In this document: positions 9,757-19,637 of the stretch, one piece after another
How positions within the stretch are numbered: position 1 is the first letter of the stretch
Layout: each line of letters opens with the position of its first letter
Assembly: GCA_023231475.1 (NCBI GenBank)
Contig: JALJEE010001070.1
Span: 1-27,289, forward strand
DNA: 27,289 nucleotides
DNA from: Seison nebaliae
Lineage: Eukaryota > Rotifera > Pararotatoria > Seisonacea > Seisonidae
Direction: 5' to 3'
Program-made: the position numbers and the translations under genes
The notes under the pieces: generated by a model
What the model was told of the DNA's origin: nothing
What the model saw: only the letters and a program-made list of their open reading frames with translations
Databases searched by the model: none

Positions 9757-10890
9757 ATGAAGAAAAATTTGGAAGAAATTGATAATTGGAAGAATTGTGC
9801 CGTGTTGAATGGTGATAATGAGATGAAAGAGATTATTCTCGTTGGAACTATTCATTTCTCAACTAAATCGAGTGAATTAGTAGAGGAGATATTAAATCGA
9901 GTGAATCCATCAGTTATTATGGTGGAATTGTGTGATGAACGATCGACCGTTTTATATTCGTCTAATGATGATCATCGATCGAAAGAGAAATATAGTATGC
10001 GAGAATTATATCGACTCAATTTAGGAGTGACTGATGAATCATCGAAATTGAAATATGGTTTAGTCATTTTCAAAACGGTAATGAGTATGATCGTTCAGGA
10101 ATTGACGGAAGTTTTCGGATTGACATCTGGTGGAGAATTCCGTGCGGCATATCGATATGTCTTTAACAAGAGCGAAGTTGAGAAGAATCATATGAATTTA
10201 GAAAATTTTCAACGAATGAATTTGAATAAAGATAGTTTAGAATATTATCCGCCTATCATCATATTTGGAGATCGAAATATCAATATAACACTTTCTCGCA
10301 TCCTTTTAGCTTTGTCAAAATGGCAATTATTTGTCATTTTAATTACAACATTAATTGATTCATATTCGATGATAACAAATGCTCAATTTGATAAATTATT
10401 GAAAAATGACATAGCAAATGTATTTAATGAAGAGATTATGAAAGAACAACCAGAATTAGTCGCTATTTTCTTAACGGAACGAAATCATTATATGTTCGAA
10501 ACATTACTTCGAATCAAAGAGAAATTACGACAATCATCAACCGATAATAAGAGAATTGTCTGTATAATGGGCGCTTGTCATTTGAGTGGAGTAAAAGATT
10601 TGTATTTAAATCAGAAATTATATAAGACAATGTCGTTAAATACGTTGAATTCACTTGAAAAGAAAGAAGTTTTAATTACGACGAAACATATGTTCGAAGA
10701 AGAGAAATTACGTCAACGTCTTTTGAGAGAGAGGATGACGGAGATGGATCGAAAAGAACGACATGAACAATTGAAATTATTCGAAGAATTCAAGACAGTT
10801 ACTTCGATTACTGAGAGAATAAAAAAATATTCAGTAATGATCACCCAATTGGGCGTAGTAATACTTTCTATTTATTTTTATTTAAAATAA
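9757..10890 (+). CDS. TRABD: TraB-domain protein (TRABD-like), C-terminal membrane anchor
   Basis: 377-aa intronless protein, matching the usual animal TRABD length. TraB/PrgY/GumN fold motifs are all present and in order: GTIHFS (30-35), VELCDER (56-62), GGEFR (125-129), GDR (171-173), ER (241-242) and GACH (272-275). The conserved Glu, His and Arg residues would form the putative metalloprotease-like site. A charged coiled region (about 310-355) leads to a single hydrophobic helix at 358-376 with almost no tail, which suggests C-terminal anchoring. Animal TRABD proteins are associated with the mitochondrial outer membrane; the substrate is poorly known. The start ATG is preceded by TTTCCAAAAATTAG, which resembles a splice acceptor. 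It lies 99 nt after NDUFAF2. Confidence 0.9.
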   Translation: MKKNLEEIDNWKNCAVLNGDNEMKEIILVGTIHFSTKSSELVEEILNRVNPSVIMVELCDERSTVLYSSNDDHRSKEKYSMRELYRLNLGVTDESSKLKYGLVIFKTVMSMIVQELTEVFGLTSGGEFRAAYRYVFNKSEVEKNHMNLENFQRMNLNKDSLEYYPPIIIFGDRNINITLSRILLALSKWQLFVILITTLIDSYSMITNAQFDKLLKNDIANVFNEEIMKEQPELVAIFLTERNHYMFETLLRIKEKLRQSSTDNKRIVCIMGACHLSGVKDLYLNQKLYKTMSLNTLNSLEKKEVLITTKHMFEEEKLRQRLLRERMTEMDRKERHEQLKLFEEFKTVTSITERIKKYSVMITQLGVVILSIYFYLK

Positions 10891-10901
10891 AAAATTTTAT
10901 T
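10886..10901. terminator. Abutting poly(A) signals of convergent TRABD and HIGD2A
   Basis: AATAAA at 10886-10891 (+) overlaps the TRABD stop codon. AATAAA on the - strand at 10896-10901 lies 19 nt past the HIGD2A stop. The two stop codons face each other across 29 nt, so the mature 3' UTRs almost certainly overlap antisense. Confidence 0.6.
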
Positions 10902-10919
10902 TTCTCCTACAAAATTTTT

Positions 10920-11282
10920 TCATTTCTTATTAAAATAAGCTTCATATAATCCACTACCAACCACCGCTCCCACTATAGCTACAACAGTAATTCCTTGAGC
11001 CGCTACACGATATCTCATCATTTTCTGTGAACGGAGACTGTCGCCTTTCCGCATTGCATTAATTCCTTTAACCAACGCTGTTACGGTTAGAGCCATTCCT
11101 ATGGGAACGATGGGATTCTTTTTTGCCCGTTGCACAGCTTCTTGACTAAGTTCATTAAAGTTTCTTTGTTTCAACAATTGATCGTACGAGGAATTTAAGC
11201 CCTCAGGCGGTTTATTGTCGAAGATTTTCGGGTCTTTCGGAACAACATAATCCAAAGTGACTTCTCCATTGGAACTTTCCAT
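10920..11282 (-). CDS. HIGD2A: HIG1 domain family member 2A (respiratory supercomplex factor)
   Basis: Complete 120-aa intronless protein. The HIG1 domain fills the C-terminal half: two hydrophobic helices (about 58-73 and 97-114) flank a basic loop containing the diagnostic Q-x3-R-x-R-x3-Q motif (Q86, R90, R92, Q96). The N-terminal extension with a PPEG motif and the QRAKKNP segment resembles type 2 proteins (HIGD2A, yeast Rcf1) rather than HIGD1. Such proteins sit in the inner mitochondrial membrane and assist complex IV and supercomplex assembly. It is the third mitochondrial gene in a row. The ATG used is the only reasonable start. Confidence 0.92.
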   Translation of the reverse strand: MESSNGEVTLDYVVPKDPKIFDNKPPEGLNSSYDQLLKQRNFNELSQEAVQRAKKNPIVPIGMALTVTALVKGINAMRKGDSLRSQKMMRYRVAAQGITVVAIVGAVVGSGLYEAYFNKK

Positions 11283-11536
11283 TTTGGAAAAAGCTTTCTA
11301 TTAGAACCATTTTGTTTTTATTCAAATTTAAAAAGAAATTTGAGATTCATTCTATTTTCACATTCGACATTGCAAAATTTCAATTGCCTTCCCAATATCA
11401 ATATTCATAATTTTTTCTCTTCAATCAACTTATGAAAAGATTAGTTTGTTGTTTTCACAAAGATAATTCTTTCAAAGACAAGATTCCGTTTTCACATACA
11501 CTGTCAGATACTATGGGTTATCTCGAAACATTTCTC

Positions 11537-11589
11537 TAACCGTCGGTTATTTCATTTTTCATCATAAAATCGGTTAGTAACCGATTTTA
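11537..11589. promoter_or_regulatory. Four TAACCG sites arranged as two palindromes upstream of HIGD2A
   Basis: TAACCG T CGGTTA at 11537-11549 is a perfect palindrome. A second lies at 11565-11589, with 11-bp arms TAAAATCGGTT / AACCGATTTTA and a 3-nt centre; its core is CGGTTA G TAACCG. TAACCG resembles a Myb half-site, and paired AACCG also resembles CP2/Grainyhead sites. The cluster is 255-310 nt upstream of the HIGD2A start. Four copies in 53 nt are unlikely by chance; the bound factor is inference. Confidence 0.45.
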
Positions 11590-12166
11590 AAAATTTCATC
11601 TCAACATACGATTCCACCTCTACTCTACCTATCAACTGCGATTCCCTCGATCAATTAAGCCTTTTTATTAACACAGAGAATGACAGTAACTTTTTTTCTC
11701 TTTTTTCATGTTTATCCCGACGGGAATTTTAACCAATAAATAATAATAATAATCGTTCTATCCTCTTCGTCGCAATTGGTTTTTTTCTATTATTAATCCT
11801 CTTTTCTCATTTTTTATCATTCTAATACCAAATAATTTCATATCCATTCTATCTTTACATAAATTACCCGATATTATGGATTAATTGGTGAATTATATCA
11901 TTTATTATGAATTCATTTCACTGTAGAGAATTGTAGAGAATCTCTTTCGGAGTTACATCATTTGATCAATGGTGATGAAGTTTGAAATTTTTTACATTAT
12001 TTTCCAATTCATCCACACAAAGAATTTCAATGACAAATAATAATATGAACGAATTTGAAGGATTCTATCGGAGAAAGTTTAATTAAAATTTTATTACCAT
12101 ACGTGGAATTTGAAGAGTAGAAGGAAAAAAAAACGAGAAAAAATGGAAAATAAATATTAGAATTGG

Positions 12167-12184
12167 GAGAGAGAGAGAGAGAGA
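12167..12184. repeat. (GA)9 microsatellite
   Basis: Nine uninterrupted GA dinucleotides on the + strand lie about 500 nt past the ankyrin gene stop. GA/TC tracts are often nucleosome-poor promoter elements in arthropods, but there is no supported gene start beside this one. Confidence 0.8.
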
Positions 12185-12670
12185 AAGCATTACAAAATGG
12201 TTTCTTCGCAATAGGAGAAAAATGATTAAATTGTTGAAGTGAACATCCGTCCGGAAAATGTGTTTCAGAGAAGAAGCAATAAAGGTGGAAAGATAATTCC
12301 GATAATCGAAGAGGTGACAACAACTAGACAAAGATCGATGACTAATCATTGCTCTAACACTATTCTACTAAAGAGAATGAGAATGAATGATTTGCTTTTT
12401 CTTTCTTTCGGATAAGATTTCCCCCAAAAATAGTTTTCTTTGAGAAAAAGATTATGAAAATCTGTTTTTATAAAAGTTATTCAATTGAATTGAGATTGTC
12501 TTCAATTAGTCCATAAGAACTTCAATAATAAAGAGATTGGAGATTTGTTTGAATTGAATAATTGTTTATAATGAATTCCATTCATTCTATTCTAACAGTT
12601 GGAGACAATAACTGTCAGTTGTCCGATCTTTAGCTATTCGTCCACTCTAAATATAAGATAAGATATTGAA

Positions 12671-14855
12671 TTAAGAAGAAGATTTCAATAATATAAAATG
12701 AACATAATCTCTCAACAATTTGTCCGCACCAAATTGCACGAGCAATGAGATGATTTCATTCGAGTTTTTGCAAGCAGCCCAATGTAGACTAGTCCAGCCA
12801 TTCTAAAAGGAACAATAAAAATTAAGTGAATTATCGTTAATTTTAAAAAGGAACTCTACTACGTTCATTTAAGTTACAATGATTCTCTATCAACACTCGA
12901 CACACATTCAAATGACCGTGATAACATGCGTACATTAATGGTGTCATTTCCGTCTGAAAAATAATAATAATTAAATTAAAATTAAATATTAATTAAATTT
13001 AAAGTATGGTAACCACAGGCGTTTTCGAATCCAAATTTAATTTATGAGGAACAGCTGAATTGTTCAACAATTTATATCCATTAGATCTCGTTCGTTCGTC
13101 ATTTGATGCAACGATTAACATACGACAAATCTCTTCCAACATCTCTTCCAATTCAACTTCTTCATTCACTCCGATTAGACAACTACCGTTCGTGTCGTCC
13201 AACATGGAATCTTGATCATTCGAATTATTCGATTTCGATTCATTCTCAATCATGTCATGACTACCTGAATAAAGTGCAGAGAGAGAAGTGTCTTTCTCAC
13301 CATCTTCCGATATATCATCCGATTGATATGTCGATGTTTTGTCAGTACATGATGATTGTATAGAGAATGGTGATGTGGTTGAAGTAGATAACGGTGAGGA
13401 TTGTTCGGATGATGAGACTGATGATAAATTAGATGGCACGAATTTATTGGATGGAATATCTACTTCCAATTTGAGACTTTTCCTCTTTTGTCTCATTTCA
13501 TTAATTTCTCTCGTTTTTCTTTCATTCAAATCTTTGGCAGCTGAAGCTGATAAATAAAGTGATAATAATGATGGCGCATTACTCAATCCTCCATTAATCA
13601 TCAAATTCTTTTTCGATGAAGAATTATTATAATCTTCGTCAGCCGATTTATATGGATTCGATTTTGATTGACATTGAGAATTGCCGTTCAAATATTTACG
13701 GAAACTTCCTCGTTTTGGCGACATTTTCGATTTAAGAGTATCAAATCCTTTCCTGATACGAGATTTCTCATCAATAATTTTCGGTTTTAACGGCAACGTA
13801 TGAATTCCGTTCGAATTGACAATCGGTTCTTCTTCAATCTTTTGTTTGATGGTTTTATTCGCTAGATATTTCTGCGTAGCTCCCTCGTTGTGTGAGAAGG
13901 AACCAGTAGAACGAACTCTCAATGAGATTGATCGATGTAATGAATCGCCATTCAAATTGACATTCTTACTTTGATATCCATTAGATGTTCCATTTGGAAT
14001 GTTTCGATTCGTATTTCTGCCAACAAATACAAACAACAAATAGAAAGTGAAGAAGAATTTGGAAATACGAACAAAATATCTTTGACATGACTGCCAACTA
14101 TTTTCGCTGTTCGTTGTCGACGTGCATTTGTCGTCGCTATTAAATTAGTAATTGCTTGACTGCGACATGTCTGATAAATAAAAAATAATTTAATTTAAAT
14201 ATAATTAATTTATATTAATCTTAATTTTTAAATTTTAATCTAAACTTGATGTAAAGAATTCATTCCATCCATATTGACGATTGCTGGATTGGCACCATAA
14301 TCTAAGAGTGTTCTAACTGCGTCTGGACGATTCCAATAACAGGCACGATGTAACGGTGTCGATCCACTAGAATCAGCTAAATTGACATTGGCACCATTTG
14401 ATGCCAATAAATCGACAATCTTCGAATGTCCACTTTGTGCAGCTTGATGTAAAGCGGAGGCTCCTTGCTAGAAAGATGGTGAGAAATCATTCAAAATAAT
14501 AAGAGAATATTAACAGCGTCCTTCACATCCAACTCGCAATTTAATTCGATTAAATAATTTACAATTTTATCATGACCTTGAGCTGACGCAACATGTAACG
14601 GTGTTGATTGTGTCTAGAATTAAGACAAAATGGAATTAGATTTAACGATGAAAAAATAAGAGGAACATCTGATGATTGCCAATTAATGTTGATGAAATTC
14701 TTTCCTAATTTTCGATCTCTTTTCATCAATTCAACTGCCAAATGTAACTTCCCCAAACCACAATAATACCAGAATTGATGGGATTTCGTCATCGATTGTA
14801 ATTTTACGCCATTCGATGCTAATCGGCCACCATTATTCAGTTTATTTTCAATCAT
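12671..14855 (-). CDS. Ankyrin-repeat protein with a long disordered insert, seven exons
   Basis: Reconstructed exons (-): 14855-14667, 14613-14515, 14467-14246, 14170-14073, 14016-13014, 12953-12855, 12802-12671, giving about 613 aa. The N-terminal block holds a divergent first repeat (KSHQFWYYCGLGKLHLA), then repeats with STPLHVASAQGH, SALHQAAQSGH, STPLHRACYWNR and a partial SLHQTC. Exon 5 (about 335 residues) is Ser/Asn/Lys-rich and probably disordered, ending in an acidic helix. The last two exons encode two more repeats (MTPLMYACYHGH and WTSLHWAACKNS). Exons 2 and 6 are each 33 codons, exactly one repeat. Six introns of 47-75 nt all begin GTT in this model; the donors of introns 4 and 5 were chosen among alternatives. 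I cannot name an orthologue. The function is presumably protein binding. Confidence 0.8.
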
Positions 14856-14888
14856 GATCTATTTCTCCGTACGAAAACCACTTATTAT

Positions 14889-14907
14889 CTTCTTCTTCTT
14901 CTTCTTC
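14889..14907. repeat. (CTT)6 microsatellite
   Basis: Six CTT units lie 34 nt upstream of the ankyrin gene start codon. On the coding strand this is a GAA-rich purine tract in the 5' UTR or promoter. Confidence 0.7.
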
Positions 14908-15241
14908 GCACACTCTCGTCTACTACTACAGCTGATGAAAAAGATTTGGTGTAAATATTCCTTTTCAACGAATCGATTGTGGAGAAGTGAATCGATTGAG
15001 ATTGTAATCGATAGAAATGAAAATAAAAGATAAAATGATAATGAGGAAATTAGAAAAGTTGGAGAATTTGAAAAATTCTCCTAATCGTTTCTATTATTGC
15101 AGCTGATGGGCGATCTTTTATATGAAAATTTAATTTCTCCCCTTCGTCGAATTATTGTAATTTACGAACATTCATACTGATGAGAATAGTCGATGATAAT
15201 GGTGATGGTGGTGATGATGGTGAGAAGAAGATTTTTCTCCC

Positions 15242-15262
15242 AAGAAGAAGAAGAAGAAGAAG
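15242..15262. repeat. (AAG)7 microsatellite
   Basis: Seven AAG units follow a GATGGTGGTGATGATGG-type run. Two overlapping - strand open frames here (Ser/Phe and His runs) are products of these repeats. Confidence 0.75.
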
Positions 15263-17449
15263 AAAAGAAAGGAGAAGGAAGCGGAAATAGTGAAGGAAAT
15301 ACATTGCAATGAATTGAATTGAACGAAATAGATAAATAAATGATGTACATCTCGAATATCGTAAAAACGGAAAATAGTAGACGAGGAACTGGAAGGTATA
15401 AATACTCCAATTTGACTTTCATTAATTTCTTCTGCTTCTCTCAATATCTCATCCCATTTCTTCTCAGACTCGACATCAACAAGAAAAAAACAATCTAATT
15501 TTAACTTAATCTTCTAACGAAATTACCTCCCGTCTTCCCTCTCATCTGGGAACATAATTATATGAACAATTTAATTGAAACGATTCATAAGAATGTCGGA
15601 GAGGAGAAAATCAGCAGAGTGATAGAAAGACCGAGAAGAAAAAAGAATGTGTAAAAGAAAATACAAATATTTTAAGGACAATTTATCGTGAAAAACGGAA
15701 AATTCTTTTGAAAGAAACCTTGAATCTCGTCGAAAAAATCAATCGTCTGCTACATTATAATTATAAGAATTCCGTTCCAATATCATCTCATTAAACATCA
15801 TAGTACCTTAAAATAATAGAAATCATAATCATCATCAACTTCATCATCACTCAATAACAATCATATGGAAGAAAGAGTTTTCTCATTTCTATCTCAACAA
15901 AAAGTGATAAGTCTAAAAATTCGACCGATCATCAAGAGGAAGAAAGTTTTATTTGACAATATAAATTTCTTTTCTTCTTTCACAATCAACAATGATAAGT
16001 TACAGATATTGAAGATAAATAATAATATTTACTAAAATTTCATTATCTGATAAAACGTAAAATTTGATGGAATAGATCAATTATAATTTAATCCATTAAT
16101 TATTAATGAAGAAGATGGTCTGATGATGAATGAAGATTATTTGAGATAATCTATCATAACTCTTTTAAAAAATTCTTAAAAAGAAGATTGATGAAAAGTT
16201 GGAAAAGAAAAAAATTCCATTAAAACTTTAGAAAAAGATTTGATGTTTTTCCTTTAACTTAACTTTCTTTTCCTCCTTTCGTGTTAACATGATTATTAGT
16301 TAGATTTATCATAATCATCAGATTTGTTCCATAAAACTTTTCATTCATCGAAAAATAGACTTTGATGTATTTCATGGAAACATGTGAATGCAATTATTTC
16401 GTCGTAAAGAAGATACGAGATGATGAGAAGATGTTGATGTGGATAGATCTATTCTTATCTTTCATAATCGAGAAAATGGAGAGATAACATATCGAATAAA
16501 TAGATACAGAAAAATATTGTCAAGGATATATTTATAGGTTTTCAGATCGACTGTTAATTATAGATCGATTCGTTACACTTTCCTCAAATTATTCCTTTTC
16601 AATTTTGTTCATGTATAAAAAAGAAAGTTTAATTCCTTCTACCCACCCCCGAAAAACTACCAGAATGATGATATAAAAGGAGAAATTACCATTTTTATTC
16701 ATTACGTAAGTTAGAGTACATATAGAAGTAGGTTGTTATATGACACTAATATTATGGAAATAGAGTTTGAACTGGAAGAAAGAATAATTCACACTATTTT
16801 TTCCTTTCTTTTCTTCAGACTAACAGTTGTAAATAGAATCATCATTCTACTCACCAATATCTTTCGAGGATCTTCACATTATTCATTCGTTTGTTTTCGT
16901 CTCGTTCTTCCTAATCTCAATCTTCCCTATCAGATACGTATCTCTCCCACATATCTCCCATTACAACTATCCTTATGGGGTAAATTTACAATATGAGCAC
17001 CAATGCCGCCACATCAATTTCTCATCATTTAATTCATATGGAAACATCTACATTTCCATTAATAGAAAATGAAATAAAACACATAATAAATCTCCATATA
17101 AATAAATAAATAGTACCATTTATTTAATTATTTCTCATTCAAATATACTCACTATCCTCCATATGTATTATGTACGTACATAGAATGAAAACTCTCCACC
17201 ACTACTACCATCATTACTACTACCACTACCGTTTGTGACATATTAGTTAGCAAAGAAGCTTATGAAGCCATTGAAGAGAATATATAATTATTTAGTTGTC
17301 AGTAAGAATAAATAATTCCCTAAACTGTCGCACGTATGTACCACAAGTAGTCATCTGTGCTTTTTGTAGAAATTTCAGAAAAACATTAAAAAACGGTGAT
17401 TTCCCCACCTTAAAAATGGTCATTTCCTCCCCATTTTCTTTCATTATGG

Positions 17450-17507
17450 AAAATTATGGAAATAATCAACATTACTAGTAGTAATAATGTTGATTGCTGG
17501 TAATTTT
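17450..17507. repeat. Two-tier inverted repeat / hairpin
   Basis: The inner arms AATCAACATTA (17464-17474) and TAATGTTGATT (17485-17495) are perfect over 11 bp with a 10-nt loop, which is itself part of a TTACTA G TAGTAA palindrome. After a 7/5-nt internal loop, the outer arms AAAATTA (17450-17456) and TAATTTT (17501-17507) also pair. It could be a foldback remnant or a small structured RNA. Confidence 0.5.
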
Positions 17508-19498
17508 GGAGAAAAAGGAAATTCTTATTCCCAACTGGAAAAAATTCAAATTCAAATTTAATTTCAACAGATTTTTTCTTTCTCGATATTGGAAAAATCG
17601 AAGAACAGAAACTATCGAAACAAATGCGAGTCATTTTCCACATTAAAATGAGGAGAAGAATTGACCGTCTTTTTTTTCAGTGATGAATTGACAGTTTTAT
17701 TGCCTTATTCGGGAAACTGTTTATATGGTGAGGAAGAGTCAATGATTGTGTGGCATACAGAAGAGAAAGATAGACGAAATATACATTTTCTTTACCACAA
17801 CAACATATCAAGTCGATTCATGTTGAATAGAATAAGAATTCATTAAAATTTTCTATCAACAAAGTTGTTGAGCAGACTGAAATGAAGCATATGATGAGGA
17901 TGAAGATGATGAGAATGATGATGAGAATAAGAAAAAGAGAAAAATTAACAATTACTTTCAGTCGACCTAAAACAGTAGGACGATTGGTATGTAGTTTCGT
18001 GGATGTGACAAGTCTCCAAGGAAGGAGAAAGCCATTCACCAAAATACGATTTTGAACGAAATTTGTAAAATTTCCATGCCTCTAACCAACTGGATTGTGC
18101 ACAACGATTTCCCCTCACACATTTACGTACGAAACAAATGAGAATTAAAAATTTAACCATTTCGTGTAGTACATGCACTCTTACTATTAACATATGCAAA
18201 TCATTCTAATTACTATTCGGAAGAATTGATCGATAATACAACAAATTAATAATATCGTCCTACACACAATCTATATATATAGACATCTATTTTTTATGTT
18301 GGTCATTCACTCACTCCTCCCATTTCACGTAACACAATTATAATTTGTACTACTCATAATTAGTGGATATGATTCTCTTTCGTTGATTCTTTCAATTAAT
18401 GAAAATTATATTACTCTTAAAAACATAAATTAAATTTGACATTTGAACAATACTGGACATGGGTGGAAGGTATTGAAGACATTTAATTATTTCCTTCATT
18501 TATTTCACATAAACAAAGTGTGATGTGAAAATTAGTCATTCGTCTTTTAGTAAATAGAAGAAATTATGAATGACCAATAATACACCTTCCTCTTACTCAA
18601 ACATTCCACGTTAATATTATATATATTAATTTTACTATGATGATAAGAGAAATGATATAAAATACAAATTCTGTTGACTAGTTCAAATTTGAAAAGTTCT
18701 TCCTCACCAACAATCACTGAACTTTCTCCTTTTCTTACAATTTGTTTGTTGGTCAATTCATTCTTTAAGTACATACATACATGGCGTACTATTAACGCAA
18801 TAGCAATAGGCGAAATTAAAGTTGAAGGGAATAAATGTTCGTTATCCATTATTTTTAATGTTCACTTCCTCTTCAAGTTGTGGAAGAAAGTAGAAGTCCA
18901 TCACAGATTAGACGGAAACGAATTGGGGAAGAAAAGAGGAATTATTGTGGATAATAAGAAGCATTTCATAAATAACATTTTCTTCTTCCTTTACCCTCCA
19001 GTGTGTATGCTTCGGAAACAATTATAACAATACCACCAACCAATTTTAGGAATGGCAGCGAAACATATTCCGATGATAGAATGTTGGTAAAGATGCCGCA
19101 GTGATGGCAGAATCTTCAAAACTTTAAAGCTTTCATTTCTAAAAATCAGTTCGAATATCTGATGATTTTGAGTGATGAGAAAAATATTAATGGAAATTTC
19201 ATTACAATTCTAAAAAAATCCGATGAGGAATCGGAAACTTTTTTATTATATAAATATTAATTATATATAATTAGTTTAATAAAAATTATAAAATATCAAA
19301 ATTTGAAGTTCTGATTTCTTGAGCAATCGATTCTTTAGTTCATGTTGATTAAACAACATTTTTCGTGAGAAAAAAAAATCAACAACTTAATATTATCCAG
19401 ATGATTTAGAGACAATTGCCTATTAAATACTATCAATAGTTACGGAAATTTATTATGTTCTCAAAAGCTCTTTAAAAATCTACGAAATTCTTATTCTT

Positions 19499-19504
19499 TT
19501 TATT
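19499..19504 (-). terminator. Candidate poly(A) signal of the Q-rich membrane protein
   Basis: AATAAA on the - strand lies 134 nt past the stop codon at 19638. Another copy is about 50 nt further on. Confidence 0.4.
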
Positions 19505-19637
19505 ATCTAAAGTTGCTAGATTAACAACTAGAGTAAGTTTATCTAAAAACAATTATAAAATCTATCTAAATGTTTTAAAGAATAATTCTACTTGTAAGTT
19601 CTCTTGGTCTAAAAATTCATCTACTTTTAAATTGAAC

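Larger units (their letters stand above)
11283..12670. other. Intergenic region between HIGD2A and the ankyrin gene
   Basis: No gene is supported. It contains the HIGD2A upstream region with a TAACCG palindrome cluster at 11537-11589, a (GA)9 tract at 12167-12184, and the 3' flank of the ankyrin gene. Open frames at 12027-12349 on the - strand are low-complexity Ser/Phe/His-rich readings through the GA tract and are not called. Confidence 0.6.
14856..19637. other. 4.8-kb region without a supported gene
   Basis: This is the largest gap in the window. It is AT-rich, with many CATCAT/GATGAT stretches, a (CTT)6 tract (14889-14907), an (AAG)7 tract (15242-15262), TATA-like boxes at about 15395 (TATAAATA, +) and 16674 (TATAAAAGG, +), and a hairpin at 17450-17507. 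Open frames are short and unrecognised. Distal regulatory DNA, non-coding RNA, or exons too short to recognise are all possible. The 3' end of the Q-rich membrane protein gene occupies the last few hundred bases, with a - strand AATAAA at 19499-19504. Confidence 0.55.

Noticed and set aside
12027-12349. Two overlapping - strand frames with signal-like hydrophobic stretches
   Set aside because: Both read through a GA/TC tract and T-rich DNA, giving Ser/Leu/Phe runs. Two frames open at once indicates low complexity, not coding.
15162-15444. Ser- and His-run proteins on the - strand
   Set aside because: They are translations of the AAG and GATGGT microsatellites in two frames, with no domain and no support from context.
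16124-16145. CTGATGA followed by GAAG as a hammerhead core
   Set aside because: The second conserved block should be GAAA and no matching stems are visible, so it is an accidental match in GATGAT-rich DNA.
18547-19027. Overlapping 100-codon (-) and 117-codon (+) frames
   Set aside because: They are antisense to each other. The + frame begins at TTG. The - frame has a real ATG and one hydrophobic stretch but nothing recognisable, so neither could be preferred.
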